From positions 192,509,016-192,573,015 of the forward strand of contig OX465597.1 in NCBI GenBank assembly GCA_950022295.1: DNA of 64,000 bases. The letters are read 5' to 3'. The translations under genes and the position numbers were made by a program. The notes beneath the pieces were generated by a model. It was not told the origin of the DNA. It was given only the letters and a program-made list of their open reading frames with translations, and made no database searches. This DNA comes from Bromus sterilis. Its lineage: Eukaryota > Streptophyta > Magnoliopsida > Poales > Poaceae. Within the stretch, counting starts at the first letter, position 1, and the number at the start of each line of letters is the position of its first letter. Below are positions 51,858 to 63,076 of this stretch, piece after piece.

Positions 51858-52530
51858 CGAGAGGTGTCGACAAGGGTTGACACAGGACAAGTTCTCAATG
51901 AAGCAAAGGTGTGAAAGAAGGAGACATAAACGAAGACATGAGATAGGACCGATATTCCTATTATGTGAAAACATGATAGGGGAAGTTCTGCTAGGACGTG
52001 ATCAACAAGATGGAAGGGATTTGAACATGAGCTAAAGATTTGAAAATGAAAGGGACAATGGTGGTACATGTGAAAACTCAACACTTTCCATTTTGCATTT
52101 TCCCAAAACACAAAATGGAAAGCACCAGCTTAATCCTCATATTTTTATGCCCCAAAAACATGCATCACATGTTGGCATTCGAACCAGCACTCAAATGATA
52201 CAAGTTTTCAGATTTTGAAAACCCAAAATAAACAGAAAAGCATTTGGCAGAAAACATATAGAGGGGCCGCTGTGCGCGGGGAGGCTCACTGGGCTAAGCC
52301 CGGCACGCCCACGGTGGCTCAGTGCCACTGCCACAAAGGGCCCACTTGTCAACCTCTACAAAATCCTTAAAAAGTTTGGGGACATGTCCACAGCAGGATT
52401 CTAACACGCGCCCATGCTAAACACTACCTAGACCTCTTGCCTCTGCGCTACTCAAACGGTTGTGAACAAAATTGAGATGCACACCAAAAGTGCAACAGTG
52501 TTCGGGTTTACTGAATTTCAGACAAAACTG
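51858..52530 (-). repeat. LTR-like sequence with a tRNA-like module
   Basis: It has no frame. The minus strand holds a tRNA-like block at 52391-52460. I take it as part of a minus-strand LTR, possibly the remainder of the L2 copy at 13972-47944, but the join is unproven. Confidence 0.4.
52391..52460 (-). other. tRNA-like module (Pol III-type A and B boxes), minus
   Basis: Minus strand TTGAGTAGCGCAGAGGCAAG resembles an A box (TRGYNNANNNG) and GTTAGAATCC a degenerate B box (GGTTCGANTCC) about 40 bases on. No complete cloverleaf is evident. Similar modules lie at 59383 and 59588. Confidence 0.45.
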
Positions 52531-55500
52531 AAACACGTTGACAGTCAGATATTGCGGCGAGGCTATCCTTGTGCTCACGTTGCCGGCGACGCTTCTGCAA
52601 CCTACGAATGAGAGCCCGCATATCCTTGTGGGCACCCCGGACTATATGTCCGAAGCGACCAGCTGCGTATACGGTCATGCTCCCATGATCAGTTCGCATG
52701 ACACACAACTCGACATGGATATCATAGTCTCAATGTTCATACAATACCGAATACAAGTCTTACAAATAACATAGTCTTACATGGCCTTATCGGGCTCAAA
52801 TAGCAGCGGAATAAGCAAAAGCATCAAAGGTAGTAGCGGCACAATCCACAGGGTAGATCAGAGCATAGCACGTCCTAGTAGTCGTCGGTAGCATCATCGT
52901 CATATACCTGCTCCTCCAAGCCTGGCCGATTGAATAACCAGGGACAAAGCCGTGAGTACATACAAAGTACTCGCAAACAACCTAAAGAAAGAAACAAAGT
53001 TTTGCATACGAAAATAATGGGATGGCTATATGGTGGAGTTTTTCATAGGGATTTCCTATCTACTCAAGATTATTATTAAGTTGGCAAAGTTTTAAACTTG
53101 ACAAAATTTTATTTCCCACATATTAATTTGGATAAGTCAAGTCCAACCTTTTTCCAACAATATCAACATCATCATCGCGAACCATAAACTCGGTACCGGG
53201 CTTTCTCATCTATTCCCCACAAATTGTGGCCTCACTAGTTGTCCATGACCGTGGACTCCGGCTACTCGAATAGTTTTCAATCTGCAGAGGTTGTACACTT
53301 TATCGACAACATTCGATACATCCGCCGTGTGTCCCCAGATCGTCATACCTCAGTATGAGGGTCTCGGATAATCGACCATAGTCTTCCTCTTGCCTACCCT
53401 AGTACAGGTTATCTACCCGATGCCCACATCCTGAACTGTCCGTGTGCAAGGTCATGCTCCTCTTGGACACATGACTTCACCGTAGTAGAGGTGCGGCAAA
53501 GTTCCGTGCCACCGCTGCCTCCGCAGCGACCTCACTTCCGACGCATCGGTAGGCTTACAGGCTTCTATGTATTATTTAGTTAGAAGATCCCCGTACTAAG
53601 ATACGCAAGCTTACAACTAGCCCTGTCCCATACCAGAGTATAGTGGTTGTACTGTAAGGCTAGGTTTTGGCGACACTTATAGAGAGTCCCTCCAGACTTT
53701 GTCCATACCCGACGATGTTCCACAAGCCCGGCCATACCACCTTCTTAGGTGTATGCCGTACCATAGCCGGTGAAATATGACTTTCCAACTTGTTAAGTAA
53801 TGCTAAATACTAGAGCTGAGTGATGGTCTCGACAGAATGCCCGGATCATCGGGGTTCTACTTAGTTTTTCCCAAATAGGTAGGCTATGGGGTGGTGTGGA
53901 GTTTTTCTAATATAACTAATATAATAGCATGATACAATATACATGATACAAAAGGAAAGAAAAATGGGTAAAGCGAAGTTTGAGTTTTGACAGTGGCTTG
54001 CCTTCGTCGGCAGCGGTCTCCTGGTCAGTCACGGGGGCAGCTTGGAGGTTGTCTTGTCCTGCAGGGTCAATCGTCTCGTCTACACGTTGCGAAACAAGAA
54101 AATTCACAATATTATAATGGGGCAATAGCAAGCACAACATCACTCAATTTTTCAGACAAAGACACAAGCAACAAAGGACAAAAGAATTTCAAGGTTTCTA
54201 TTTATTAAGATTTAAATTTTATACCACCTCAACAAGGTTGAAATTTATAACAACACAATAGGATATTTTTTGTGGATTTATTAACATCAATATTAAATAA
54301 AACAACTTTAAATAAAAGTAATGTTTCTAACCCATTTTATACACTAACAACTTTTTATTTTTTTTATTTTTATTAACTAAATGCATAAAAAAATTGCTAC
54401 TGACCAGAAGCTAATTTAATAATAATCCAACAAATTAATACTACTAACATAAATTCTATAGAAATTAAACTAGCAATAGAAATAATAATAAAGGCTCACA
54501 ATTTTAATTAAGCAAAACAAAATTCTACACGTGCAGAAAAATAAAGCATAAATCTATGAACATCACAAAATTTATTTCATATTTTTCTGAGCTATAATTT
54601 TTTTAATATTCTAAAAGTTTTGCAGATATAAATAAAAATAAAAGGATCAGCAGGCCGAATCAGGATATCCCGCGCCCACGGTTGCTTCTTTCCAGTGGGC
54701 CACGCCGGCACACAGTGCAGCGGCTCTGTTAAGTTTTTTTTAAACGCGAAGGGGTACGGGCCTTTCGTGGCCGTTGGATCAAGTGTGATCGGACAGCCAG
54801 GGACCGTCTTCTTCCTCCCTTAGGGAAGGACACGGGGGAGCCTGTCATGGCCGCCAGGGGCGGTGCGGGGCTTACCGGAGGCCCTCCCGGCAGGAGGAAT
54901 TTTGCGGCGGATCTTCGGGGCGGCGAGGGCTACCCATTTTTGGGGTCACGGGCGGCGTGGGACGTCGGGTGAAGGCGTGGCTCGGGGTAGAAGGATGGGT
55001 AGCGGGCGGCGACGGCTTCTCGCCGGCGCAGCTCCGGCGTTGGGCGGAGAGGGGCGCGGCTCGCTGGCCCCACCCCTCCTTCCTTCCTTCCTTTCCTCCT
55101 TGCTTCTTCTCTTCTTCCCTTCTTTTCTTCTGTTCGTGGCGAGGCGAAGTGGAGCGGGGATGTGGGGTCGGCACTGGGTGCTGGAGCGGGGTGGAGTGAG
55201 GAGAGGAGAGGGCTGGGTGCTCCTTTTATAGCGAGGGGAAGGAGGAGCGGGAGCGGGGGCGTACGCGCTCCGGCGATCCATGGCCTCGGCCACGGTTGGC
55301 CGAGCGGGGCGGTAGAAAGGTTGATGTCCGCGGGGTGGCGTCAGCAGCGGGTCCCCCAAGTGACGTCACAGGCGAGGAGAGGGGCTGATACGCGGGCCAA
55401 GGTTGTAAGGTGGCTGAGAGAGAGAAGGGGCATGGGTTAGGGAGAGAGAGAGATGGGTTGCGGCCCAGAGGAGTTTCTCTGTTTGTTTTTTAACGAATTT

Positions 55501-55651
55501 TACTGATTTTGCCAAAAGTTATACCGCTGGTTTGGTTTAAATTTGAAACAAAATTTCAAATTCAACCCACCTAAATGCTTTACAAACTCCAGGGTTATTA
55601 TCATAATTTTATTTAGGATTTAAAAAAAATAGTTATGTTTAAAAAATATTA
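52531..55651 (-). repeat. Long minus-strand LTR of a chromovirus-type Gypsy, part 1
   Basis: Continuous with the LTR whose internal boundary is at 57341. It contains the usual U5/R-like landmarks on the minus strand, a GC-rich leader (54650-55460) with a TATA motif, and AT-rich U3. The left limit is uncertain (about 52530). The frames 54863-55231 (plus) and 54946-55359 (minus) in the GC-rich part overlap each other and are not called. Confidence 0.6.
55221..55233 (-). promoter_or_regulatory. TATA motif of the long minus LTR
   Basis: Minus strand CGCTATAAAAGGA, followed by a GC-rich leader, fits a Pol II LTR promoter directing transcription leftwards. Confidence 0.6.
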
Positions 55652-56957
55652 TCTATTATATAATTAAAACAAGAGACAAACAAAGCATCACATTCATCCA
55701 CATAGATTAATTATATCAACCATTGATTTTACATATAAATGGCTAAAGATTTAATAATATATACGTTACATTCAAATATTGTTCACACACATTATTTGGC
55801 ATATGCCACTTATCACGTACGTACATAAGAAGAATCATGTACATGAGAAGCTATCCTTGGATTTAAGAGAGCCAGCATCACGTTTGTGTTAGACGTATCA
55901 AGTACGACCAGGTAATCAATTCCTCCTTGTATTCTATCAAGAGAAAAAATAACTTCCAAACGCCAAAGCCAACCATAATACGCAGAGGAATCTACCATAT
56001 CTTTTTTTAGTGGGAAACATGCCATATTTTTTCCCTTTGAAGTGGGAAACCTGCGGGATCTTCCTTTTTTTGGAAAACCTGCCATATCTATTTACTTATT
56101 TGACGCATCATCAAATCCAAAATTTCATGGCCAAATAGTGGCGACCGATCAAAGGAAAAAAGAAACCAAGCACGATTGTAAAAATTTAAAAGCTTAAAAC
56201 ACAAATATCCATCAAATCAATAAAAGACACTTATGAGATGAATAGACAATACAGTTTTAAATATTATATGAAATTACAGAAAACAACGTAAATCTGTACG
56301 CCCGATCCAGATACAAAAATGGTTTCAAAAAATTTAAAGTTGGATTGATATAGATTTTTATTTTTAGTTGTTTCAAATGATAATATTAAAACTATATTAT
56401 TAATTAGAGAGAATAATAATATACTTATTTTTATTTATAAGTTACTGGATAAAAAATACAAAAACTATATATTTAACGTATTTCTTCATATGAAATTTAT
56501 CTATACGCCTTAAATATAGATTTAACCAGTGAAGTTGAACAATAAATTAAAGTAAAAAAATTATCATATGATTTTGATCTGTGTAAAATATAAATCAAAC
56601 CCAACATCAAGGACACCAATAATAATTTAGACTAACAGTAACACCATTTTAAATGAATATACACTAATAGTTTCTCAGACTTAGATAGTTGAAAAACACA
56701 ATCACTAAGAGAGTAAGAAAACATTGCGAGAATCTAGAAGAATGATACCACTTGGATACAAGTGGTAATCTACCTCAAAAAAATGAACCATATATATGAT
56801 TATGTGGATATATGACATTGTACTAACAAGAAATGTACACATTGAACCACATTTTTTAATCCAAACACCAATGCAGTGTAAAGAAGAAATGGCAAGAAAA
56901 ACTACTAAGATAAAAAAAGGAATTCTAGCCGCGCAAATGCGCGGGACACCAAGCTAG
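55652..56957 (+). mobile_element. Non-autonomous Helitron (1306 bp)
   Basis: The 5' end is TCTATTATATAATTAAAACA (Helitrons start TC, and this A/T-rich wording followed by agagacaaa is common in grasses). The 3' end is CTAG at 56954-56957, preceded by a hairpin (56929-56944) and 9 bases. It lies exactly between host A (55651) and T (56958), with no TSD, as rolling-circle transposons do. There is no Rep/helicase coding. A 90-codon minus frame (55813-56085) could be captured sequence but is unrecognised. Confidence 0.85.
56929..56944 (+). terminator. Helitron 3' terminal hairpin
   Basis: CCGCGCAAATGCGCGG folds with a 7-bp stem (CCGCGCA/TGCGCGG) and a 2-nt loop. Followed by gacaccaag and CTAG, it is the rolling-circle termination signal. 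Confidence 0.88.
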
Positions 56958-57341
56958 TTACTATTATAGTAATAGTAATAAATCATTTAATACTTTTTAA
57001 ATCTTTTAATTAAATACTTTGTGCTATAGAGGTATTTTTCATTATTTAATTAATGAATTTATGTGAAGTGAAATAATTATTTAGACATATTTTATTGATT
57101 CTAATTTCCCCAAGGTGGTAAAAATGTGGCTATTATAATACAAGTGGAGAGCTAAACATTTTTTTTGGTTCTTTATTTTTGGCAAGGCAAAAGATAAAAC
57201 AAAATACTCAAGAGCATGGAAAGGTAATACATAACAACCAAAACAAAGCATATGCGAACATGGCAACACAACAAAGCAAGTTTATGTTTACCCTAAAATT
57301 TAGCATTGATATAACAAAGCAATAAAAGTTGGGGTCTGACA
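56958..57341 (-). repeat. Long minus-strand LTR, part 2 (LTR start)
   Basis: The right end ggggtctgaca gives TGTCAGACCCCAAC on the minus strand, directly followed (upstream) by the PPT AAGGGGGGAAGGTC. This fixes the 3' LTR start of the chromovirus-type element at 57341. Confidence 0.8.
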
Positions 57342-57987
57342 GACCTTCCCCCCTTAAAAGAATCTCGTCCCCGAGATTCAAAAACTAGTGAAGAGATGCG
57401 GGAACTCTGGCTTGAGGTAGTCCTCCCGTTCCCAGGTGGCTTCCTCCTTTGTGTGATTTTGGTCCTGGACCTTGTGGAACTTGATCGCGCGCTTACGGGT
57501 GACTCGGGTGGCTTCTTCTAGGATACGAAGGGGTGTCTCGCGGTATGTGAGATCCTGGTTGATGTCCACCATGCGGTGATCGATGTTCTTGAAAACATCG
57601 GGCTTGTTCGGCACCTCCAGACACTTCCGGAGCTGCGATACGTGGAAGACATCGTGCACATTGGATAGCTCTGCTGGCAGTCTCAGCTAGTAAGCAACTT
57701 GGCCTCATCTAGCCATCACCTCAAATGGTCCAATGTAACGAGGTGCTAGATTTCCCTTCACATGTAATCGTTGCATTCCTTTCAGTGGGGTGACTCGGAT
57801 GAACACAAAGTCTCCAACTGCAAAAGTCACCTCTCGACGCTTGGAGTCGGCATAACTCTTCTGACGAGACTGAGCGGTCTTGAGACGGTCACGAATCAAC
57901 TGGACCTGCTCTTAGGCCTCCTTCAGAACATCGGGTCTGAAAATCTTCCCTTCCCCGGTCTGAGACCAGTTTAGGGGAGTGCGGCAC
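57342..57987 (-). pseudogene. Integrase C-terminus and chromodomain region, truncated
   Basis: Minus strand from CRTPLNWSQTGEG at 57987: LKTAQSRQKSYADSKRREVT and FAVGDFVFIRVTPLKGMQRL, then RYIGPFEVMAR (GPF motif kept) at 57705-57899, and HDVFHVSQLRKCLEVPNKPD to a chromodomain-like end (VTRKRAIKFHKVQDQNHTKE, ATWEREDYLKPEFPHL) at 57378-57659. A frameshift or stop near 57690 separates the two pieces (tagtaagc) and another stop lies at ~57913. The rest of pol was cut off by the LTR at 57988. Close in layout to 32190-32800. Confidence 0.85.
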
Positions 57988-59382
57988 TGTAACAGCCCAA
58001 AACTAACAAAAATCCAGAAAAAATTGCATTTTTATTTTTTCCCATTGGGGATGAAAATTTGCACATTTATTCTTTGCAATAATCCATGTAACAGAATAAT
58101 GCCCAAGCATTTTTCTGATTATTTAAAAGGATTATTTCTATTTCTTTCTTCTGCCTTTTCCATTTCCCCCAAGCCACTCTGTTGATCCCCTCATCAAGCC
58201 CTTCTGCGTTACATCATGTTTTTCCATGTGGATGCTCCATGCAAATTCCCATGATTTTAATCATGTCTAGAAAATGGGGTTGTAGTTCAAATGGAAATTT
58301 AAATTAATTTAAATGCCATTTGAAATACTTAAATATTTTGGACCCATTTCATTTTCTAAAAACCCTATAATTGCTAAGGATCCATAATCATAGTTTTATA
58401 TGATTTTTGGAATTCATTTGCTATTTCTTTTTAGCCTTTTCCTCTGCTGTCTTTTATAAAAGAATAAAATGCAGAAAATCCTCTAGCAGTTGGGCCACTT
58501 CCTGTTTTTTTCCCTAGCCCAGCCCAAAGCAACCTCCTCCCTCTCCTCAGCCCAACCGTTCCCTCCTCCTTTTCCCCTGCACGTGGAGGTCCCTCCTCAC
58601 AGCCATGGCGTGGAGAGAGGTGGAGCCCTCCTGCAGCCCCTCCCGTGCCCCCTTCTTAAGCCCTCTCGCCCGCTCGTCTAGGGTTCCCTCTCCCCGCCGC
58701 CAGTCTCTCTTTTCTCCCTCTCCTCCCATGCTTCTTCTCCCTCTGTTTTATTAATTAGCCATGGAGAGGGAGCTCAAGCTCTAGATTTTTTTTCGTGGTG
58801 TGTAGGCCTTGATCGTCTTCCTGGAGGACGTAGGCGTCGTACACGTAGAGGCCATCGTCTTTCTCCTCGTCTCGGAGCCGATCGTCGACGCCCCTGCCTC
58901 GTCTTCTTCCCGCGACCTCGCTTGCAGCCGCCGCGTGTTCGTCTCGTCTTCAAGCCGGCGTCTTCTTCCTCGACTCCGGGCCTGCGCGTCCTCAAGCCGA
59001 TCGACGACCTCGCGACCCCCCTATGAGCCGCTGCCTTCCCCTCCTTCTCTATGTTCCCTCCCGCGCGTAGGACGCCCCAGCCGCCGTGGAAGCCTTAGTT
59101 CCTATTTCGCCTGAAGCCAACGTCGTGCGCGTGATCTGTAGCGCGCCCAGCGCCTGCCTCCCGTAAGCCTCCGCCTTTGGAGTTTCTTTGCGAGTTCTGT
59201 GCGGGAACGGTTTCGTGGTGGTCGTGTCTAGCGTCGGGGCACTGCCGGTGAGTCTCCCGTGGGACGAGTGCGATGCCACGGTCGCCAGAAGTTCCCTGTC
59301 TACATCGTGTCTGAACTTGTTCGTTTGGTTTCAATGAACCCGCGCATGTTGCTCTTTGCTCGTCAGATCCGTTTCCAAGCAC

Positions 59383-59458
59383 AACTAGTAGAAGTAGCTC
59401 AATGGTATGGCTTCGTGGGTTGTATCCAGTAGGTCAGGGGTTCGATTCCTGGCTAGTG
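59383..59458 (+). other. tRNA-like module 1 (A box and B box)
   Basis: GTAGCTCAATGG resembles the A box and GGTTCGATTCC is a perfect B box. A T-arm (cagggg...tcctg) and partial acceptor pairing (actag/ctagt) can be drawn, but the D and anticodon arms are poor. Not a functional tRNA; a pseudo-tRNA or SINE-like promoter. Confidence 0.6.
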
Positions 59459-59587
59459 CAAACAAAGGAGCACCCTTTCACTCCTTTTATTGTTTTTGCA
59501 ACACCTAGTTCTCTATTCGTCCTCAGTTTTCTTTAGTTATCATACGCGTGTATGTTAGTTCGCAGAGATCCTTATTTCTATCACGAC

Positions 59588-59657
59588 TTGTGCCCTTGGT
59601 GTAGTGGCGTGGGCGCCTGGCTTGCATCTGCGAGGTCCCTGGTTCAACTCCCCTTGG
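59588..59657 (+). other. tRNA-like module 2 (A box and B box)
   Basis: TGGTGTAGTGGCGTGGG resembles an A box and GGTTCAACTCC a B box, 195-205 bp after module 1. An acceptor-like pairing is incomplete. Confidence 0.55.
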
Positions 59658-62409
59658 AACCGAATTAAACCCCCCTTGTTTCCTCTTTTTCCCTCTGTTT
59701 TGCAGCAACAAGTTGGGCTTGGCCCAGTAGTAATTCCTCTCCCGTGGGAGCTTAACAGAGTGAGCCCGCGAGGGTTTTGGGCGACTTTGGTCGAAGCCAG
59801 CCCAGGGGAGGCTTGTCTCCATTTATTTTTCCCGATTTATTCATTTCTGCCCTTTTTTTGTATTGTTTGTACCATGTGTATCCTTGCTCCAAATAAGTCA
59901 TGTCATACATGATTTTGGGGTAGAAAAACATGAGGAAAAAAGTGGTGATGTTCGTTTGTTCGTATGAGCTAGCATTATTTGGTGACCGCGCATTTTTGCA
60001 TATAACCCCTCACGATGATGCACACGGTGCGATTCCTTCATTCTTTTCTCATGTTCCGAGCACCGTTTTCCCCCGTTGACTGCAGCTTACGGTAGCATAG
60101 TCTCGCTCTTTATTTAATTTCTTTCAATAGATTGCATTAGGTGCATCATGTTATGCCATGTCATCTGCATCCATTTAAATTCAAGGAATCCCGCCTCGAG
60201 GTTTATTCTCATGTGTGGGCAATTCTTGCTGATATTATGTTCTAGTCTTTTGCATATGCCATGATCATGCATCATACCAACTTTAATATAAGGAATCCTT
60301 CGGATTCGTTAATCACCTACCTAAAGCATATGAAGGTTGTCGGTAGCATTGCACCCTTGCTTCCCGATATTTCATTTAAACTTGCTCGTTCTTATGTTCA
60401 TGCCATGATATTAAAATGACATGCATCATACTTGATCTTGCTTGCTTATTTATTGATTGCTCGTGATTGCTCCGTAGTGATAGTGGTATCTCCGTTGATT
60501 GCTTTCCAGTGTTTACTTCATGTGTGGTCCCGTGGATACTCTCGGAGACGTTGCGAGTTTGCGTTCGGCTACACCTTCGGAACCCGACTTATCAACAGGA
60601 AAGGACTATACATTACTTATGATCCATTCTATTTCAACCAGCGGTTTGCATGCTAGTCTAGGTTAGGTTCGATGTTTGATCCTACCACATGTTTACAACC
60701 TTTCTTAAACCGATACAGCCATGTCCCGTCCCAGCAAACCATGTACTACTATGTTACTATTGCTCGTTGCTCAACCCCTGCTTAGTATGCATGCTTAGGA
60801 TGCTACGATGTTACGCTGTTACTCCTGGGTTTGGGATATCACATTATTATATTGTTATGGATGATATGATTATTATAATGTTGACTATATTTGACGAAGG
60901 ATGGAAGTTCTAGGCTATCCCGCCCCGACGCTTTGTTCCATTCGAGTCACCTAGGATCCGAGTTCCGGGTATTGGTTTTAAGACTGAGCGTGCCTAACCG
61001 CGTGTGGGATACTATGGGGTCCCCTCTTCTTACCTACCTAGCTTCAAACATTTCTAGTGGTGGCCCAAGCTGATTTACCATTTGAAACGTGTGTGTGACT
61101 GGTCCGCGGCCGGCAGATTTCAAACAACTTGGGCCAGCGGAGACATGGTTTCTCTTGTTGGTCCACCCCAGGGAGCTAGGGGGTTGTCCACATCGGTTTG
61201 GGCAACTAACCCGACCTCATCCAGATGGTAGAGGCCGATTCGAGAGCGCGGCCGGCTTTTTAGTTGGATGTCGACTCACCAGGGGCCACCCGGATTTGTG
61301 CGTTGTTAGTTAGAGGGACCTGTCGTTCCGGATCTCTCGGGACTAAATCATAAAATGACTGCCTGTGATGGGTAGAAACTGAGAGAGATGGGCATGCGTG
61401 CGGAGTCTTGTAATGGATAGTTGGTACACCCCTGCAGGGTTAAATCTTTTCGAGAAGCCGTGTCCATGGTTATGGATGACTTGAGACCTACTCCTTGTTC
61501 AGAGACAACAACAACTGAGATAATCTTAATATAACTTAATCAACTTGTGTGTGTGCCTTGACTTCTTCTTGTTCGTCGGGATGCGAAGAGGAGGACAAGG
61601 ATAGGATAGGTGTTATGATTGTGTAAGTAGTTGATAGCAAGACTTGTTGGAGGCGATTCCTCATCGAATGCTTGGCTTCTTACCTTACTCTCTATATCGT
61701 TAGCCACTTCATAAATGCTAGTGCGGGAGCAACCTCACCACTTACCCCATCCTTACCATAAACTACTAGTTGTCCTAGAATGAAAAGTGATGAAGTCCTT
61801 GCTGGGTCAATTGACCACTACAGTTGGATGCTGAGTACTTCTGTACTCATGATACTACCCCCAAACTCTTTTCATGGTTCTTGATCGATAACAGGTATGG
61901 TGATCAATGTTTCACGTGGAGACTCAACAACGACTAGATAGGAGGATCCCGGCGGAGGGCCTGGACCCGTCTGGTTATGGGGATCGAAGTTTTTCTCTTT
62001 GCCACTAGGCATTTGCTTGTAGTCTGTACTCAGACATGTATCTTCCGCTGTTATATTGTACTAAGGCAGTTGTATGTCGATTGTATGAGATGTTGTATGA
62101 TGAGGACATCCCTACTACAACTACTACTTCCCCAAATCTTCATGATGAACAAGCCAATCAAATCCGACTTGGACATATTACAAGAGGTCGTGCTAAGTTA
62201 TTAGAACAACAGGTGAATTTGCTCTTACTCGAGTCTGATGATAGGCTTAGTGAGAATTATATACTGCCTAAATCCTTGTGTGTTTGTATGATCAGGTATT
62301 AAGGTGAAGACAAGGAGCTAGGAGGAGCTGAGGTTCAAGAAGAAGAAGCCAAGGAACAAGGACAAGCTACATTGGAAGAAGAACCTCAAGAAGACAAGGC
62401 CAGGAAGAA

Positions 62410-62640
62410 CCAAGCTTCAGACCGCGGTACTACCGCGCTGACCGCGGTACTACCGCGCTACGGTACTACCGGGCCTACTACCGCACGTACTACCGCGACA
62501 ACAGAAGGGTTACGGTAGTCCTCATGGTACTACCATAACTACTACCGTGCTGGTCAGGAGAGACGCGGAAGTGGTTACGGAAGTAGCCGCGGTACTACCG
62601 CCCCCGCGGTAATACCGCGCCTATAACGGTACTACCGTGC
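62410..62640 (+). repeat. Palindromic gcggtactaccgc array in U3
   Basis: About seven full (c)ggtactaccg motifs and several partial ones (ctactaccg, gtactaccgc, cggtaatacc). Each is nearly self-complementary around ggtac-type centres, so the U3 can fold into many small hairpins. It lies just upstream of the TATA box. Confidence 0.85.
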
Positions 62641-62696
62641 TGCCTGCGCGCAGAAACGGGCCTACGGCCCCTGTATCCGAGTCTGGACCCCCTTAG

Positions 62697-62707
62697 ACTA
62701 TAAATAC
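62697..62707 (+). promoter_or_regulatory. TATA box of the 62098 LTR
   Basis: ACTATAAATAC, 60 bases after the palindromic array, with agagtcagacaacg as a plausible transcript start region ~30 bases on. Confidence 0.7.
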
Positions 62708-63065
62708 AAGTCCCCTACGAGTTTTAGAGTCAGACAACGTTTAGATAAACCCTAGTTCCTGAGGATTGCTCCAAGCATTCATCTTGAATCAAATACTTCA
62801 ATTCGTATCGATCTGAAGTGTTGCTACTGCAAGTCTTGTGTGATCTGTTGTTCCACTGGGAATTAGTAGATTGCAAATTACCGTCTCGTGGTCGACGGCT
62901 ACGTTGTGCAAGTGTGTGAAGTTGTGAATATCCAAAGGGTAGAGAGCTGTCGCATTGGCAACAGGGATCTAGTGAGGAGAGTTCATCGGCTACCCACAAA
63001 TTATCTATCATCGCCCCCATATTCACCGTTCGCTTACTAAGAAGATCGGGCCACCCCATATCATC

Positions 63066-63076
63066 TTGGTATCAGA
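63066..63076 (+). other. Primer binding site (initiator tRNA-Met type)
   Basis: TTGGTATCAGA two bases after the LTR end. It matches the initiator-Met PBS for 10 bases and then diverges (TTTCC instead of GCNNN). Confidence 0.8.

Larger units (their letters stand above)
57988..62097 (+). repeat. L2 family LTR (plus), at least 4.1 kb
   Basis: Starts TGTAACAGCCCAAAAC inside integrase (left flank ggcac). Its last 1.1 kb matches, in reverse, the L2 copies at 10532 and 41527. At 62098 it is interrupted by another Gypsy, so its end is outside the window. The GC-rich part 58500-59300 carries overlapping frames (up to 101 codons) with no protein character. Contains two tRNA-like modules. Confidence 0.78.
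62098..63063 (+). repeat. 5' LTR (966 bp) with coding tail
   Basis: The first ~200 bp still encode the family tail in diverged form (LGHITRGRAKLLEQQVNLLL, then ENYILPKSLCVCMIRY), with a stop at 62300 and a Glu/Lys-rich stretch after it. A palindromic repeat array, a TATA box and a GC-poor R/U5 follow. In this element too the polyprotein C-terminus would come from the 3' LTR. Confidence 0.82.

Noticed and set aside
54863..55359. Two antiparallel frames of 122 and 137 codons
   Set aside because: They overlap on opposite strands in the GC-rich leader of a minus-strand LTR and have low-complexity composition.
55813..56085. Captured host gene in the Helitron
   Set aside because: The 90-codon frame matches no family I recognise and has no exon borders; it is mentioned only as a possibility.
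59383..59657. Functional tRNA genes
   Set aside because: A and B boxes are good, but the D arm, anticodon arm and acceptor pairing are incomplete.
62036..62302. A gene spanning 62036-62302
   Set aside because: The frame starts in one LTR and enters the next element's LTR tail at 62098, so it is a junction artefact.
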